Shown one piece after another: positions 53,550-63,457 of a DNA stretch of 64,000 nt. Under the pieces are notes generated by a model. The model had not been told where the DNA came from and did no database searches. It saw nothing but the letters and a program-made list of their open reading frames with translations. The stretch's first letter is position 1. Every line of letters starts with the position of its first letter. The translations under genes were made by a program, and so were the position numbers. The stretch lies in NCBI GenBank assembly GCA_021014325.1, contig CM037463.1:2599001-2663000 (forward strand), written 5' to 3'. Source of the DNA: Plazaster borealis (lineage: Eukaryota; Echinodermata; Asteroidea; Forcipulatida; Labidiasteridae).

Positions 53550-54108
53550 CTGGGCCCAATTTCATAGAGTTGCTTACGCACAAAAAGTAGCTAAGCACTA
53601 CAAAATTATGCTTACCAGAATAAGGTTACCGGCCAAAACACCATGTCACATGTACAATTTGTGACTGGTATCCTGCTTAATTTTGCAAGCAACAAATTGT
53701 TAAGCAGTATTTTCTGCTTAAAGGTATCGGACACGTTTGGTAATGACTCAAAACAAATATTAGCATAAAAACTAACTTAGTAGCTTGGAGAGCTGTTGAT
53801 AGTATAAAATATTGTAGGAAACGACTCCCTCTGAAGTAATGTAGTTTTTGAGAAAGAGGTAATTTCTCACTAAAATAATAAAAACTTCTCGCAAGAAGTT
53901 TTATTCCTATCTGAAAGCACACAAATTTGTATAACAAGGGTGTTTTTTCGTTCATCATTTTCTTGCAACTTCGATGACCAATTGAGCCCAAATTTTCACA
54001 GGCTTGTTATTTTATGCATATGTTGGGATACACCAAGTGAGAACACTGGTCTTGGACAATTTCCAAACATGTTCAGTGCCTTTAAGCAGCTCTATAAAAT
54101 TGGGCCCA
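53550..54108. mobile_element. GGGCCC-family MITE (family D) carrying a nested MITE
   Basis: The left part (53550-53721) starts CTGGGCCCAATTTCATAGAG and ends TATTTTCTGCTTAA. The right part (54082-54108) resumes TTAAGCAGCTCTATAAAATT and ends GGGCCC. Without the insertion the sequence would read CTGCTTAAGCAGCTCTAT, as in the intact copies. Confidence 0.9.
53722..54081. mobile_element. TTAA-flanked MITE, family A, nested in family D
   Basis: It starts AGGTATCGGACACGTTTGG and ends CATGTTCAGTGCCT. The flanking TTAA (53718-53721, 54082-54085) is a duplication of the single TTAA in the host arm. The centre reads AAAACTTCTCGCAAGAAGTTTT. Confidence 0.92.
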
Positions 54109-54356
54109 AATCCCTATACAATGTAAATATGAACAGTTTGATCCGCCAGGCAATAAGAAAGGCTCCTGTACCATTTTATAATAAATCTGCAATTGCTGAT
54201 CCAAGTATTCTTACTAATTGGAAAGAAGAAAATGTTCTATACTAGGAGCAGGGTCTTTAGTATAGCTTCCATGCTACAGCAACGCAGTATTGAAACAGTC
54301 ATTGCAACAGCTGCTAGCGTACATCATCTTACAGCTGCACGCACTGTAAGTTCAAT

Positions 54357-54490
54357 TTAAAGACGAAGTTAAGGATCGGTAATTGTTTAAAGAAAACTTA
54401 ATTAGCCTCAACCTGAAAGCTCACTCATTATAAAGTTCATACCAGAGCCAATCCTCCAGAGAAATATTTCCATCTGAATTACTATCAGAG
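54357..54490. repeat. Dispersed repeat family E, best copy
   Basis: TTTAAAGACGAAGTTAAGGA, AAAGCTCACTCATTATAAAG and CCAATCCTCCAGAGAAATAT with TTCCATCTGAATTACTATC. Related copies lie at 13230-13705, 50940 and 61801. Confidence 0.6.
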
Positions 54491-55037
54491 ATGAAAATGT
54501 AGCACTTTAAGACCCCAGCAAATCACCAATGCTTACTTTGATCATAGAGCAAGGACCGTCAGGGTACTCACTGTCATTTGATGACCTCAATTGAAAGAAG
54601 CCAAAAATGTGTTCCTATTGTGTACTGGTTGGATAGTGTGTTTATTGAACCCTAGAGGTTAGGAATGAATGTACTCATTCAAAGACCAATGACGTAATAT
54701 ACTAGCGCTATTATATACCTTTAACCCTTTAGAGACCATAGCAGCCAGAAATGGCTTGCACCAAAATGCCCATAGCGGCCGCAAATGGGTGCAAGTTCTG
54801 ACCACCTTCCACTCAACCCAAAAAGGTTAAAGGTCATGTCCTGAATTGACATTTTCAAATGTTTTCCATGTAACATAGTATCTATGTTTTATAAAACAAA
54901 ACTCAATTGTTGTTACATATTATATTTTCAGACACTTTCACAAGAAAAAATTGTGTGAAGAAAACAAAATCAACAATATGGGCTATGTCTGGGTGTTTGG
55001 TGATGATTATACAGAAATGAATGGTCTCTAGGGTTAA
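54491..55037. other. Gene-free stretch
   Basis: CCAGAAATGGCTTGCACC and GCCGCAAATGGGTGCAAG at 54751-54795 form a small imperfect direct repeat. No gene seen. Confidence 0.3.
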
Positions 55038-55415
55038 AGGGAGAGTATGTACACCTTTGGTAATTACTCCAAAAATTAATGACCATAAACACATACTCGG
55101 TAAGAATCACTGCAGCTCTAGATAATGCATAACATTTTGAGAAACAATTCTATTCTAAGGAATGTAATTTTAGAGAAGAGGATTAAAAAAAAATTCAATC
55201 TCAGAAACGTTTCTCAGATTGTGTATTCCAATTTCAGATTATTCTTCCTGCGCTAACATACTTGCTCCAGATTTTTGGCGATACCTCAAAAACGTTACCA
55301 CCTTTTGAAATTATTTTTGTTAAAGCTAGTTTTTTTCTTCTTATGATGATCTACATTTACACCTTGGGATTAAAACAAACGAACGGTTCCAAAACAGCAA
55401 AGGTATACTTTGCCT
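55038..55415. mobile_element. TTAA-flanked MITE, family B
   Basis: It starts AGGGAGAGTATGTACACCTT and ends GGTATACTTTGCCT, flanked by TTAA (55034-55037, 55416-55419). The centre CTCAGAAACGTTTCTCAG is palindromic. Confidence 0.85.
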
Positions 55416-55844
55416 TTAAGGCTGACATCAATATAAAATAAACTTGGCATAAGTAAATCTGTTGAGCTTTTCAGGAAGGAAAACTCATCTTGTTGTACGC
55501 TACTCATTGATTAAATCTGCAAGAAACTTCAAAGATAAGATACAAGAGGAGGCTGGAAGGAAGCTTCTTATTTATAACTTCTAATGAATCCAGAAAGTAC
55601 ACATGTAGGCCTACACATCGTCGGTGGCGCCACAAAGTGATGTATGGTGAACCACTGCCAAAACTCTGTGTTTGGAGAAAATCATGGTTGAAGTTGAACT
55701 ATTTTTTTAAACTGCTGTTTCTGAGACTGCTTACTATTTATAAAAAATATTGATATCAAAATAAAGATTACTTCTTTATCACATGTAGTACGTAATTGTT
55801 AATGTGTTTTCAATCTTGCAACTGTTTTGATGAGTTATCAATTT
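55416..55844. other. Gene-free AT-rich stretch
   Basis: Nothing recognised. Confidence 0.3.
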
Positions 55845-56196
55845 TTATTATTATTATATATTTCTGGTAATGAAACCAAGGATGCCTCATAAGTGGACTT
55901 AATCATTGTAGCTCGCAAGCCTGAGGAAACCTGTAAACAAGGGTGCTTGCTATGTGAACCAGAAACACCAGGGTGAACCCCTACTCTTCCACGATAAGCG
56001 TTTATGGTTCTTTTATGTGCACTACCAATCCTGGTACAGGGGATGTACAGCTTATGTCCCATACGAAGGACAAAGCAATTATGGTAAAGTATCTTGCTCA
56101 AGGACACAAGTGTCATGATCGGGACTCGAACCCACACTCTGCTGATCAGAAACACAAGAGCTTGAGTCCGGTGCTCTTAACCACTCGGCCACGAAA
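55845..56196 (-). mobile_element. tRNA-derived SINE (family 1), full length
   Basis: On the minus strand the head TTCGTGGCCGAGTGGTTAAG, with AGCACCGGACTCAAGCTC, leads to a B box in GTGTGGGTTCGAGTCCCGA. It continues TGACACTTGTGTCCTTGAGC and ends in ATAATAATAA. Confidence 0.85.
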
Positions 56197-56197
56197 A

Positions 56198-56650
56198 CAC
56201 ATACGTCACTTTTTGAAAAAGAAAAAACACAATGTGCATACTGAGCGCTGTGTACAAACCAATGAATTTGTCGGTTTGTGAAAACGCTAACTTTTTATAT
56301 GTCAACAGATATACGTCACTTCGTGAAATTGCACAAGTCATACAACGCCTGTTTGGCATCCTGCCAGCGCTGTTATTTTAATGAATAAAATGGCGTGTCA
56401 TTATACCTCACTTTGTGGAAACGAAAAATGACAAATCTAGTGATACAGCGTTCATACTTATTAGTGTAATGAAACTGTTATGTGCAAAAAATAGTTAGTG
56501 GCCTGACGTTATGTGTTAGTTCCTAAAACTTGCTGAAAATGTTAACAGTAACAAATATATCAATACTTTCTACAGAAAAAAAATTGCAAAATGTTGTGGA
56601 TTTTAACTCATACGTTGCTTCATGAAAACGGTGACGATATATTAGAATAA
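56198..56650. repeat. Degenerate tandem repeat, TACGTCACTT-GTGAAA motif
   Basis: ATACGTCACTTTTTGAAAAA, ATACGTCACTTCGTGAAATT, ATACCTCACTTTGTGGAAAC and ATACGTTGCTTCATGAAAAC occur at about 56202, 56310, 56405 and 56611. TTTGTGAAAACGCTAAC also lies at 56275, and similar pieces at 36872 and 37055. This is an old array of roughly 95-110-bp units. Confidence 0.5.
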
Positions 56651-56754
56651 TGGAGAGGAGCATTTCAGAAGATAGTTGTTATCTCACTGTGAAGAATTTT
56701 CAAGCTCTTGTCACTCTACTTTAAAAAAATTAAAATACAAAATTATGAGAGGTC

Positions 56755-56960
56755 GCCCAATATCACAAGGCTAGATGGCCACTTCAAGGCGAGGGCTACA
56801 CTCGACCCAAATCAACTGCCACCTGGGGCACGTAGTCACTTACTCCTGGGGCTGAAACAGGGTTGCCCCCTTCACAGTCTGTAAGGATGTAGGCATGGGT
56901 ATCATCCACTAGGAGCCTGGCTGATAGAGAAGAATGCACTACCTTGCCAACTACTAACAT
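56755..56960 (-). mobile_element. SINE family 1, 3' body fragment
   Basis: AGGAGCCTGGCTGATAGAGA and GGGTATCATCCACTAGGAGC on the plus strand, with CAACTGCCACCTGGGGCACG, match the reverse complement of 48970-49110. The tRNA head is absent. Confidence 0.7.
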
Positions 56961-57058
56961 GTGTGATGCTCCATGCCTAACCAGGTAACTTCCTGCCAAA
57001 ACTTCAAACTGGGTTTATTTTGCTCATCAAATCATAGAAGAGCTTTCAAAAAACACTT

Positions 57059-57479
57059 CAGGCCTCGAATTTGGGAGAAAAATCCACAAGATCGCAGGAC
57101 TTGCAGCTCAAAATGTTTGCTGGACCAGAAATTTGTGTACACTGAACACCAGAATCGAAATGAGAACACTTCCAGAGTTCTGAGAACATGCATTTAACTG
57201 TTTTTATTTGAACAGTTAAGCACTAAGACACCTAAGAAAAGATTTATCTCATCTGTCTCTTGGGGTAAATATGTATACTTCCTTACTCAATAGAATTAAA
57301 AGGTATTTATCAATCAGATTCAAAGTCAACCTTTGAAAAAATTAGTTTCTGCCTTGCGAGGTACATACTGTTTGCAATTGAGAAACACAAGACCACTGGA
57401 CTTGTGCAGTCATTAGTTTACTGGCCTGACACTAAAACTACTGGCCTGTGGCCTGTGGTCCAGTGTAAAATTTGAGCTA
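57059..57479. mobile_element. CAGGG-ended MITE (hAT-like), diverged copy
   Basis: It starts CAGGCCTCGAATTTGGGAGA and ends TGTAAAATTTGAGCTAC. The interior shares AACACAAGACCACTGGACTT and CCACAAGATCGCAGGACTT with 2113-2429 and 49505-49909. Confidence 0.65.
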
Positions 57480-57484
57480 CCACC

Positions 57485-57639
57485 AGGGCTCAATTTCATA
57501 GAGTGGCCTAATCACAAGAAGTAGCTTAGCACAGCAAAAATATGCTTACCTAAATAAGGTTACCAGCCAAAATACCATGTCACGTGCACAATTTTTGACT
57601 GGTTTCCTGCTAATTTCTGCTAAGCTAAATTGGGCCCAG
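57485..57639. mobile_element. GGGCCC-family MITE with internal deletion
   Basis: It starts AGGGCTCAATTTCATAGAGT and ends GCTAAATTGGGCCCAG. It keeps GGTTACCAGCCAAAATACCA but lacks about 35 bp of the right arm. CAG|GTAAGT is created at its right edge. Confidence 0.8.
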
Positions 57640-57818
57640 GTAAGTACTTCTCAACATATAGAATGTTTATAAAACATCACATCACATTGATATCATGGCT
57701 GATATTTCAGCTGTCTTCATTTATCATACCATTTCACTATTTCTGAGAACTGCATGCAAGAGCTACAAGGTGCTACAAGAAAAGTTTACATTACAGCTGT
57801 GTGTAGTGAACTGTTTAA

Positions 57819-58208
57819 AGGGTCTGTATATATTTGGTAATGACTCTGAAAATTAATGGCAATCAAACTTACTTGGTAAGAAGTACAGCAGCTGTGGATA
57901 GTATAATGCATTTTGAGAATCTTGTCACTTTGAAGTACTGCGGTTATGGAAAAAGATATCACTTTTTATCCCCACAAAATTTGAATCTGAAAAGCGTTAC
58001 TGCAGTAACGATTCTCAGATTGTGCATTCCAATTGCAGATTATTCTTCCTGCGTGGACATAACCACTCCAGATTTTCGGCAATATCTCAAAAACGCTACC
58101 ACCTATTGAAATGAATTTTGTTCACAGGTTAGTTTTATGGTATATATCTACAACTATGTAGGATTGAAACAAACAGTGGTTTCCAATTACCAAACAGATA
58201 CAATCCCT
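57819..58208. mobile_element. TTAA-flanked MITE, family B
   Basis: It starts AGGGTCTGTATATATTTGG and ends CCAAACAGATACAATCCCT, flanked by TTAA on both sides. AAAGCGTTACTGCAGTAACG is the central palindrome. Confidence 0.88.
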
Positions 58209-58864
58209 TTAAGAACAACAAAACAGGTTGCTGAGGATTAATTAAAGATATCATGGTTTGCAAAGTCACTGCGATAAAATACTAATTTGAGTATTTATCT
58301 ACTATCATGGCATATATTTTTATGTCATAAAATGGTATAAAACTCATCACAATCAGTCTTCTGATGTTTGACTTTTCATTGCAAGGAGAAATTGTCATCA
58401 CAACTCAATGGCTGCTTTGTGTGAAATCAGTACATGTAACAGACGACCCATTTCCAAGCTGATGTTTTTGTCAATTCACGTTTCATTAATTACTAGGGGG
58501 TGAAGACAAGTACTTGGTCTAAAATGCAAACAAACGATCGGGATCATCAAATGAGAGCGGTTACCGGCCAACCTTTGGTCAAAGGCCTTAGCAACGGGCA
58601 GGGGTCAGTTTTCTTTAATGAATTATCTCCGAGAAGACAGTGGCCTTTTTCTGTGGTGAGTGGATTCATCAAGGGAGATGTGACATTAATTGGTCATTCA
58701 GCTGACTTACGAGGCTTCTTAAGACGTGATGTGCATCAATCAGTTTCTAACTTGTTTTCATAATTGTACATCTATAAGTTAACTCCTTAAAAACCGGTAG
58801 CCTGGCTGTGTTGTGTTTTCGGAATAAAAATATGACCCCCAACAAAAAAAGTTGCTCTCCACAG
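58209..58864. other. Non-repetitive stretch, possibly regulatory
   Basis: No repeat partner in the window. Homeobox-type motifs (ATTAATTGG, TCATTAATTAC, AATGAATTATC) and CATCAATCAG cluster at 58480-58745. An 87-codon frame (58500-58763) passes donor-like CTGTG|GTGAGTGG but is not recognised. Confidence 0.25.
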
Positions 58865-58878
58865 GTTGCCATGGCAAC
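58865..58878. promoter_or_regulatory. Palindromic X-box (RFX-type site)
   Basis: GTTGCCATGGCAAC is a perfect inverted repeat that fits the RFX X-box consensus GTNRCC(N)RGYAAC. Such sites drive cilia genes in animals. The ATG inside has an ideal context (GCCATGG) and opens a 44-codon frame, so coding use is an alternative. Confidence 0.35.
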
Positions 58879-59629
58879 GGAAGCAGTAACTTTGTTTTAT
58901 TCCCAATCACACTTAATAAGGAGGAAACTGTCAAAGCTTGAAGCAATAAATTCACGTGTCAGCCTTGCTGGGTTGCATGGGCTTAACACCAAATCATGAT
59001 TTCATGCTTTGCATCTTTTACTGGCCTTGCCAGCCCTGCCAGCCCTGCCGGCAGGGTCCGCTGTTACCTCACACCGCTAATGATGTCCAAATCCATTACA
59101 TGCTGTCTCTCCAAAGATGTATCATCTCTGACGACAACAAAAACAGATGAGCATCCCCCCCAAAAAAAAAAAAAAAAAAACGCAGATGGAAAGCAAGGCG
59201 ACCAATTAATTGGCAATTCTAATAAAATATCCAGCAATGGTTTGGGGACATAGGTTGTAAATCTGTTCACTGCTATAAATCAGTAAATAATGTTTAATCT
59301 TATATAGCCCGTGGTCTGTTGATGAGCTGATCAGATTTACCATCCGCCTGCAATATAAATCTTGCTTCATTAGGATCACAATGGTTGGTTGGTAACTGTG
59401 TAGTCTGGTGTGGCTGTAGTTAGTAAAGGAGACTGGTTGACACCGATGTTTCAACGGCTAATGAAATTGTGCAACGCACAAACATAAATCTGCCATATTA
59501 GATTCAGTTTTGCTTTTTTTTTACGATGGTGCTGGAGATGACTATGACAAGACCTATATGACTTAGATACAATGTACACTATTTGCAGTGCAATAACCAG
59601 CACATTATGTTCAGTTTTGCGTTCAACAG
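58879..59629. other. Gene-free stretch with an A run
   Basis: GCCAGCCCTGCCAGCCCTGCC at about 59030 is a short direct repeat. An 18-base A run lies at 59162-59180. No repeat partner or gene. Confidence 0.3.
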
Positions 59630-59780
59630 CCCATGAGGAAACCAGCCGGCAGGTTCAGATTTAACTTGAATTTTGTATTTAACATGAATTTTGTTTTATA
59701 TTCATTGTACTTTTTTTTTCTGAGGAGGGTTTGTTTGTTTTTTTTTGTTAAATGTTTGTTGGCGAATAAAATGAAATGAA
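59630..59780 (+). mobile_element. Probable LINE 3' tail
   Basis: TTTTGTTTTATATTCATTGT followed by GTTGGCGAATAAAATGAAAT and GAAACT resembles CR1/L2-type 3' ends with AATAAA. No coding part is attached. Confidence 0.35.
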
Positions 59781-59984
59781 ACTAGCTTTGGAAGTTATTT
59801 GGGACGTGCTACATTCCTGGTCATAACTTGTTGGGCCCCCCTGCCCCCGGTCAATGTTGACTCTCATTGCGCGGTCTGCACTCCAGCTGGGGTGGTTACT
59901 ATTATGATTATTAATATACTCATTATTATGATTCATTCGGCCAAGATTTCAACTAACATGCAACATTACAAGAAAGTTATATTT

Positions 59985-60060
59985 GTTACTGTTCCGTTAC
60001 TAATGATTTCATGGAACAGTAACAGATGTGGAACAGTAACAGAAATGGGACAGTAACAGA
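59985..60060. repeat. Small palindrome and 17-bp repeats (GGAACAGTAACAG)
   Basis: TGTTACTGTTCC (59986) is the reverse complement of GGAACAGTAACA (60014). GGAACAGTAACAGATGT then repeats about three times with small changes. Confidence 0.7.
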
Positions 60061-60519
60061 AAGGCAAGAACAACTATTGGAATCAGATGACAAGACAAAC
60101 TATGCTTTAAAATGGCCAGGATTACTGACTACAAGTGAACCTAACCACTGTGACTCGAAAGCCTACATGTATTAATCCAATCTTAAAATGGGACAAGAAT
60201 CCTAGACAAATAAATATAAAATATTATTGAGTCGGGGAGTGGGGGAGTGGGGTATGTTTATTGTCAGGAGGCCCAAGCATTTTGGCCGGGATTGTAGGTG
60301 ATGTAGCATCCCCTACCCATCATTTCTTTTCAGGTACAAGAATATAGGATACTTTGCCACTTACTTGTTCCTTTTACATGTATATTCATTTCCTAGCTAC
60401 CATACAGTTAGAAATAATACAGGTAATTAAAGTTCATTCATAAGTTGTTATTGCTATATGCCGTTTAAAATCCCCAACGCTTAAAATCTGTTTTCTTGAA
60501 TGCTTTTAACCTTTAGTAC
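60061..60519. other. Gene-free stretch
   Basis: Nothing recognised. Confidence 0.3.
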
Positions 60520-60715
60520 AGTGTTCTCCGCTGGCCAGTTAAAACATATAAGTACCAGTCACAATTCACTCCAAGTGGTACGGCTGACTAGCTCTGAGTG
60601 TTGAAAAGCTACCCTGTTTAATATGAATCATGGAAAAGTGCAAAAACTGACGGCCAGTGAAATGAAAAGCTAACTGGTCCTGCTGGCTAGTCACTGCTAA
60701 AGGTACATGTAAGAG
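60520..60715 (+). repeat. Dispersed GGTCCGCTGGC repeat, uninterrupted copy
   Basis: CTCCGCTGGCCAGTTAAAAC, CCAAGTGGTACGGCTGACTA and GGTCCTGCTGGCTAGTCACT match 31945-32470. It lacks the MITE and shows a single TTAA at the insertion point. Confidence 0.7.
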
Positions 60716-60738
60716 CAAACCGTGTGAGTAGCTGAATA

Positions 60739-60808
60739 TACAGTGCTTAATACACATCGGTGTAAGGGTAAAACAAATTATATTCTTTATCCCCGATGCA
60801 AAATTAAC
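60739..60808. repeat. Dispersed repeat (CATCGGTG core), second copy
   Basis: CAGTGCTTAATACACATCGG and TATTCTTTATCCCCGATGCA pair with the copy at 29199-29310. Confidence 0.55.
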
Positions 60809-61593
60809 ATCTAATAGCTACCACGTTGTCACAAACTATACAGTACCACCAGTCTCCAAACAGAAGGATGTTACCAAATCAACAACAAACTTTTTCAAAA
60901 GTAAAACATACAACCAAACATAGCAACAACAAGAAATGTACCAGTTAGGTTTTCAAAAACAGAAAGTCTGCTTTTGATGAAATTTGATCCCAAGGGGGGG
61001 GATGGTGAATCAAGTGGCTGATACAGAATGATCAGATCGAAATCAAAACAGAGATTTCATATGAGCACAGCAAGACAAAGAAATTACATCAATATAACTT
61101 AAGTAGTTTTGCGCATTGTTGACCCTGGTATAACCCGAGTGCTTCTGAAGTGGAGAAACAGTGCGAGGAAATTACTTTTACTGACCATAAATGACCTGAT
61201 AGAAGTGTGTGATCGCTTATTTCTATATTACTTCCTCCGATAAAACTCCAATAGTCCATTGTGCGCATGGGATTGCTTTGTCAATCTTGGTTAATTGTAC
61301 AGATATTGGGACTTGACCCAACAATAAACAAAACTGCCATCACCCAAACAGGCTTTATAAAATGTAGCCCTAAATTTGTTTGCACATTGACATGTTCCAA
61401 GAATTATAGATAGACCGACTCCCAGACAAACTTAAGAACAACCAGACATCTTGAGTATATTTCTCATATTACTCCCAAGGAAATAGACGTAATATTGATT
61501 TTTGATTTGACTGAATCATAGTCTTTAAAAAGATGTGCAATATAAAAAATATATAAAACAAATTGGAAAGCACAAGAGCAGACAGAGACTAAC
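60809..61593. other. Gene-free stretch
   Basis: Nothing recognised; one G run lies at 60995-61001. Confidence 0.3.
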
Positions 61594-61750
61594 CTGTCAA
61601 TAGCTGTGCTTCATCATCACAGTCCCAAGGACGACATCATCATCATTATCATCATCAGGAAAGAGGGTCCTCTGGGTGCTCATTAACAGATGAGGATGGT
61701 CACTGATGATGTAAGGCTGGATGAGTGAAATGAGATGCTGTGCTCGCCAA
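61594..61750 (-). CDS. Candidate exon, minus strand
   Basis: An acceptor CTTGATTCAG and a donor ACAG|GTTAGT bound a 157-bp segment. In one frame it reads WRAQHLISLIQPYIISDHPH then LLMSTQRTLFPDDDNDDD, with a TGA one codon before the donor. That would make it terminal or mean the true frame differs. A second frame is open only at the end and reads CDDEAQLLT. It would join the exon at 53095 in phase, but a TGA run lies upstream. The GAT repeats are low complexity. A real exon is likely here, but its frame is unsettled. Confidence 0.3.
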
Positions 61751-61800
61751 CTGAATCAAGATGGAGACAGAACGAGCAGCTCTGGTTTAAGATAAGATGC

Positions 61801-61962
61801 TTAAAGACAAAGTACAGGTTTGGTAGTTTATCAATAATAAAATAAAAGATTTTGTAATCTTAAAGCTCATTGAGTGTGAAGTTCATAGCATTACCAATCC
61901 CCCAAAGAAATATTTCCATCTGGTATAGCCATACCCTACTGCCAAAGTAGATAAAAATGTAT
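61801..61962. repeat. Dispersed repeat family E, copy
   Basis: TTAAAGACAAAGTACAGGTT, AAAGCTCATTGAGTGTGAAG and ACCAATCCCCCAAAGAAATA with TTTCCATCTGG match 54357-54490. The foldback element at 61963 sits immediately to its right. Confidence 0.6.
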
Positions 61963-62515
61963 ATGGGTTTTTCCATAAAGTAGGGGGCCAAAGCAGGACA
62001 TGGTGTTATTTCTCAAAATGTAATTTACTTTCTATATTCTTTGCATGTTCATATGGTGGGGATAGCTCATACGTTTAATGTATAACTTCAATTTCTCGAA
62101 TCAGATGTTTTGTTTTCATATACGATCCAAAACAATCCATCACACTGTAACGGAGACACCGGTGTCCCAGTTACAGTGTGAAGTGTGAAACTTGTGACTT
62201 GTTTTGCCATAAATTAGTAGGTTTTCATTGAAAATTTAAATTTCAAAGGGTAATATGTAAACATCATTGGTATACTGTAATTCAGCTATTTTCAATGAAA
62301 ACCTTCAAACATTGGCCAAGCAGTAAAGCCCGACAGTTTTACGCGTAACCGTGACACTGGTGTCCTTGTTACACCGTGACTCAAAAAGTTCTCTCTCCCT
62401 CATTATGCATCATAAATGTCTGAATCAAGCAAAATGCATATGTAATACCTGCTACATGTACATGAGATATAACACCATGTCACGCTTTGGCCCCCTTATT
62501 TATGGAAAGACCCAT
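61963..62515. mobile_element. Multi-level foldback element
   Basis: The outer arms ATGGGTTTTTCCATAAAGTA then GGGGGCCAAAGC (61963 on) and the reverse complement of 62469-62515 agree at about 41 of 47 positions. A near-palindrome at 62141-62180 (CACACTGTAAC, GACACCGGTGTC, GTTACAGTGTG) and a third pair (GGTTTTCATTGAAAAT at 62221, ATTTTCAATGAAAACC at 62289) lie inside. The 75-residue frame is not a gene. Confidence 0.75.
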
Positions 62516-63087
62516 TTGACGATCACAAATCCTTCTTCTGATAGCTGCTATCAAACAAAGCATGCACATATTATATAGTTATACACAAAATGACAAACAA
62601 AACCTACACTATTTTGCATTGTTTGCATTATAACAAGTCCACCTAGTTTGAAAGGTTGGTTGTATTAGTTGTGTTTATTGAAAGCTAGAGGGTTGAAATT
62701 AATTTATTCTTACGAAAACCAATTGATTTAAAATACCTTTGAATGACTAAAAAACAAAATAAAAAGATTTCTTTTTACATCAGGAACACATACAGCCTGT
62801 ACTTCAAATTTACAGTTATCTAAATAAAATTGCTGCTGTCAGTGGTGTCACTGGTGTGATTGTAAAAAAATAATTTAAACCTTGAAAAAAGGGTGGAGGT
62901 TACCCCTTGTTTGAGTGACAGCCCAGTACTTCCAGGCTACTCATAAATTTAGATCAAAAGGGTGTGTAAACCTCCAGTGAAATGTCAGAGGCTCTGTCCA
63001 AAGTTTATCAGAAACTAAAATGCAAAGAAGCAATTACGCAGTGAAAGCTAAAATTGATCAGGACACTGGTCGAAACGTTGAGGTTAA
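62516..63087. other. Gene-free AT-rich stretch
   Basis: GGTCGAAACGTTGAGG at 63068 recalls the repeat at 22494. Nothing else recognised. Confidence 0.3.
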
Positions 63088-63453
63088 AGGCACTGTACAC
63101 GTTTGGTAATTACTCAAAATATATATTAGCATAAAAACTTACTTGGTAACAAGCAACGGAGAGCTGTTGATGGTATAAAATATTGCAGGAACCGACTCCC
63201 TCTGAAGTAACGTAGTTTTTGAGAAAGAGGTAATTTCTCACTAAAATAATAAAAACTTCTTGCAAGAAGTTTTTATTCTTATCTGAAAGCACACAAATTT
63301 GTACAACAAGGGTGTTTTTTCTTTCATCATTTTCGTGCAACCTCGATGACCAATTGAGCCCAAATTTTCACAGGCTTGTTATTTGATGCATATGTTGGGA
63401 TACACCAAGTGAGAACACTGGTCTTTGACAATTTCCAAACGTGTTCAGTGCCT
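63088..63453. mobile_element. TTAA-flanked MITE, family A
   Basis: It starts AGGCACTGTACACGTTTGG, ends CGTGTTCAGTGCCT, with TTAA on both sides (63084-63087, 63454-63457). The centre is AAAACTTCTTGCAAGAAGTTTT. Length 366 bp. Confidence 0.9.
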
Positions 63454-63457
63454 TTAA

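Noticed and set aside
58700..58765. Minus-strand donor CTC|GTAAGT suggesting an exon
   Set aside because: All three frames upstream of the donor contain stops close to it.
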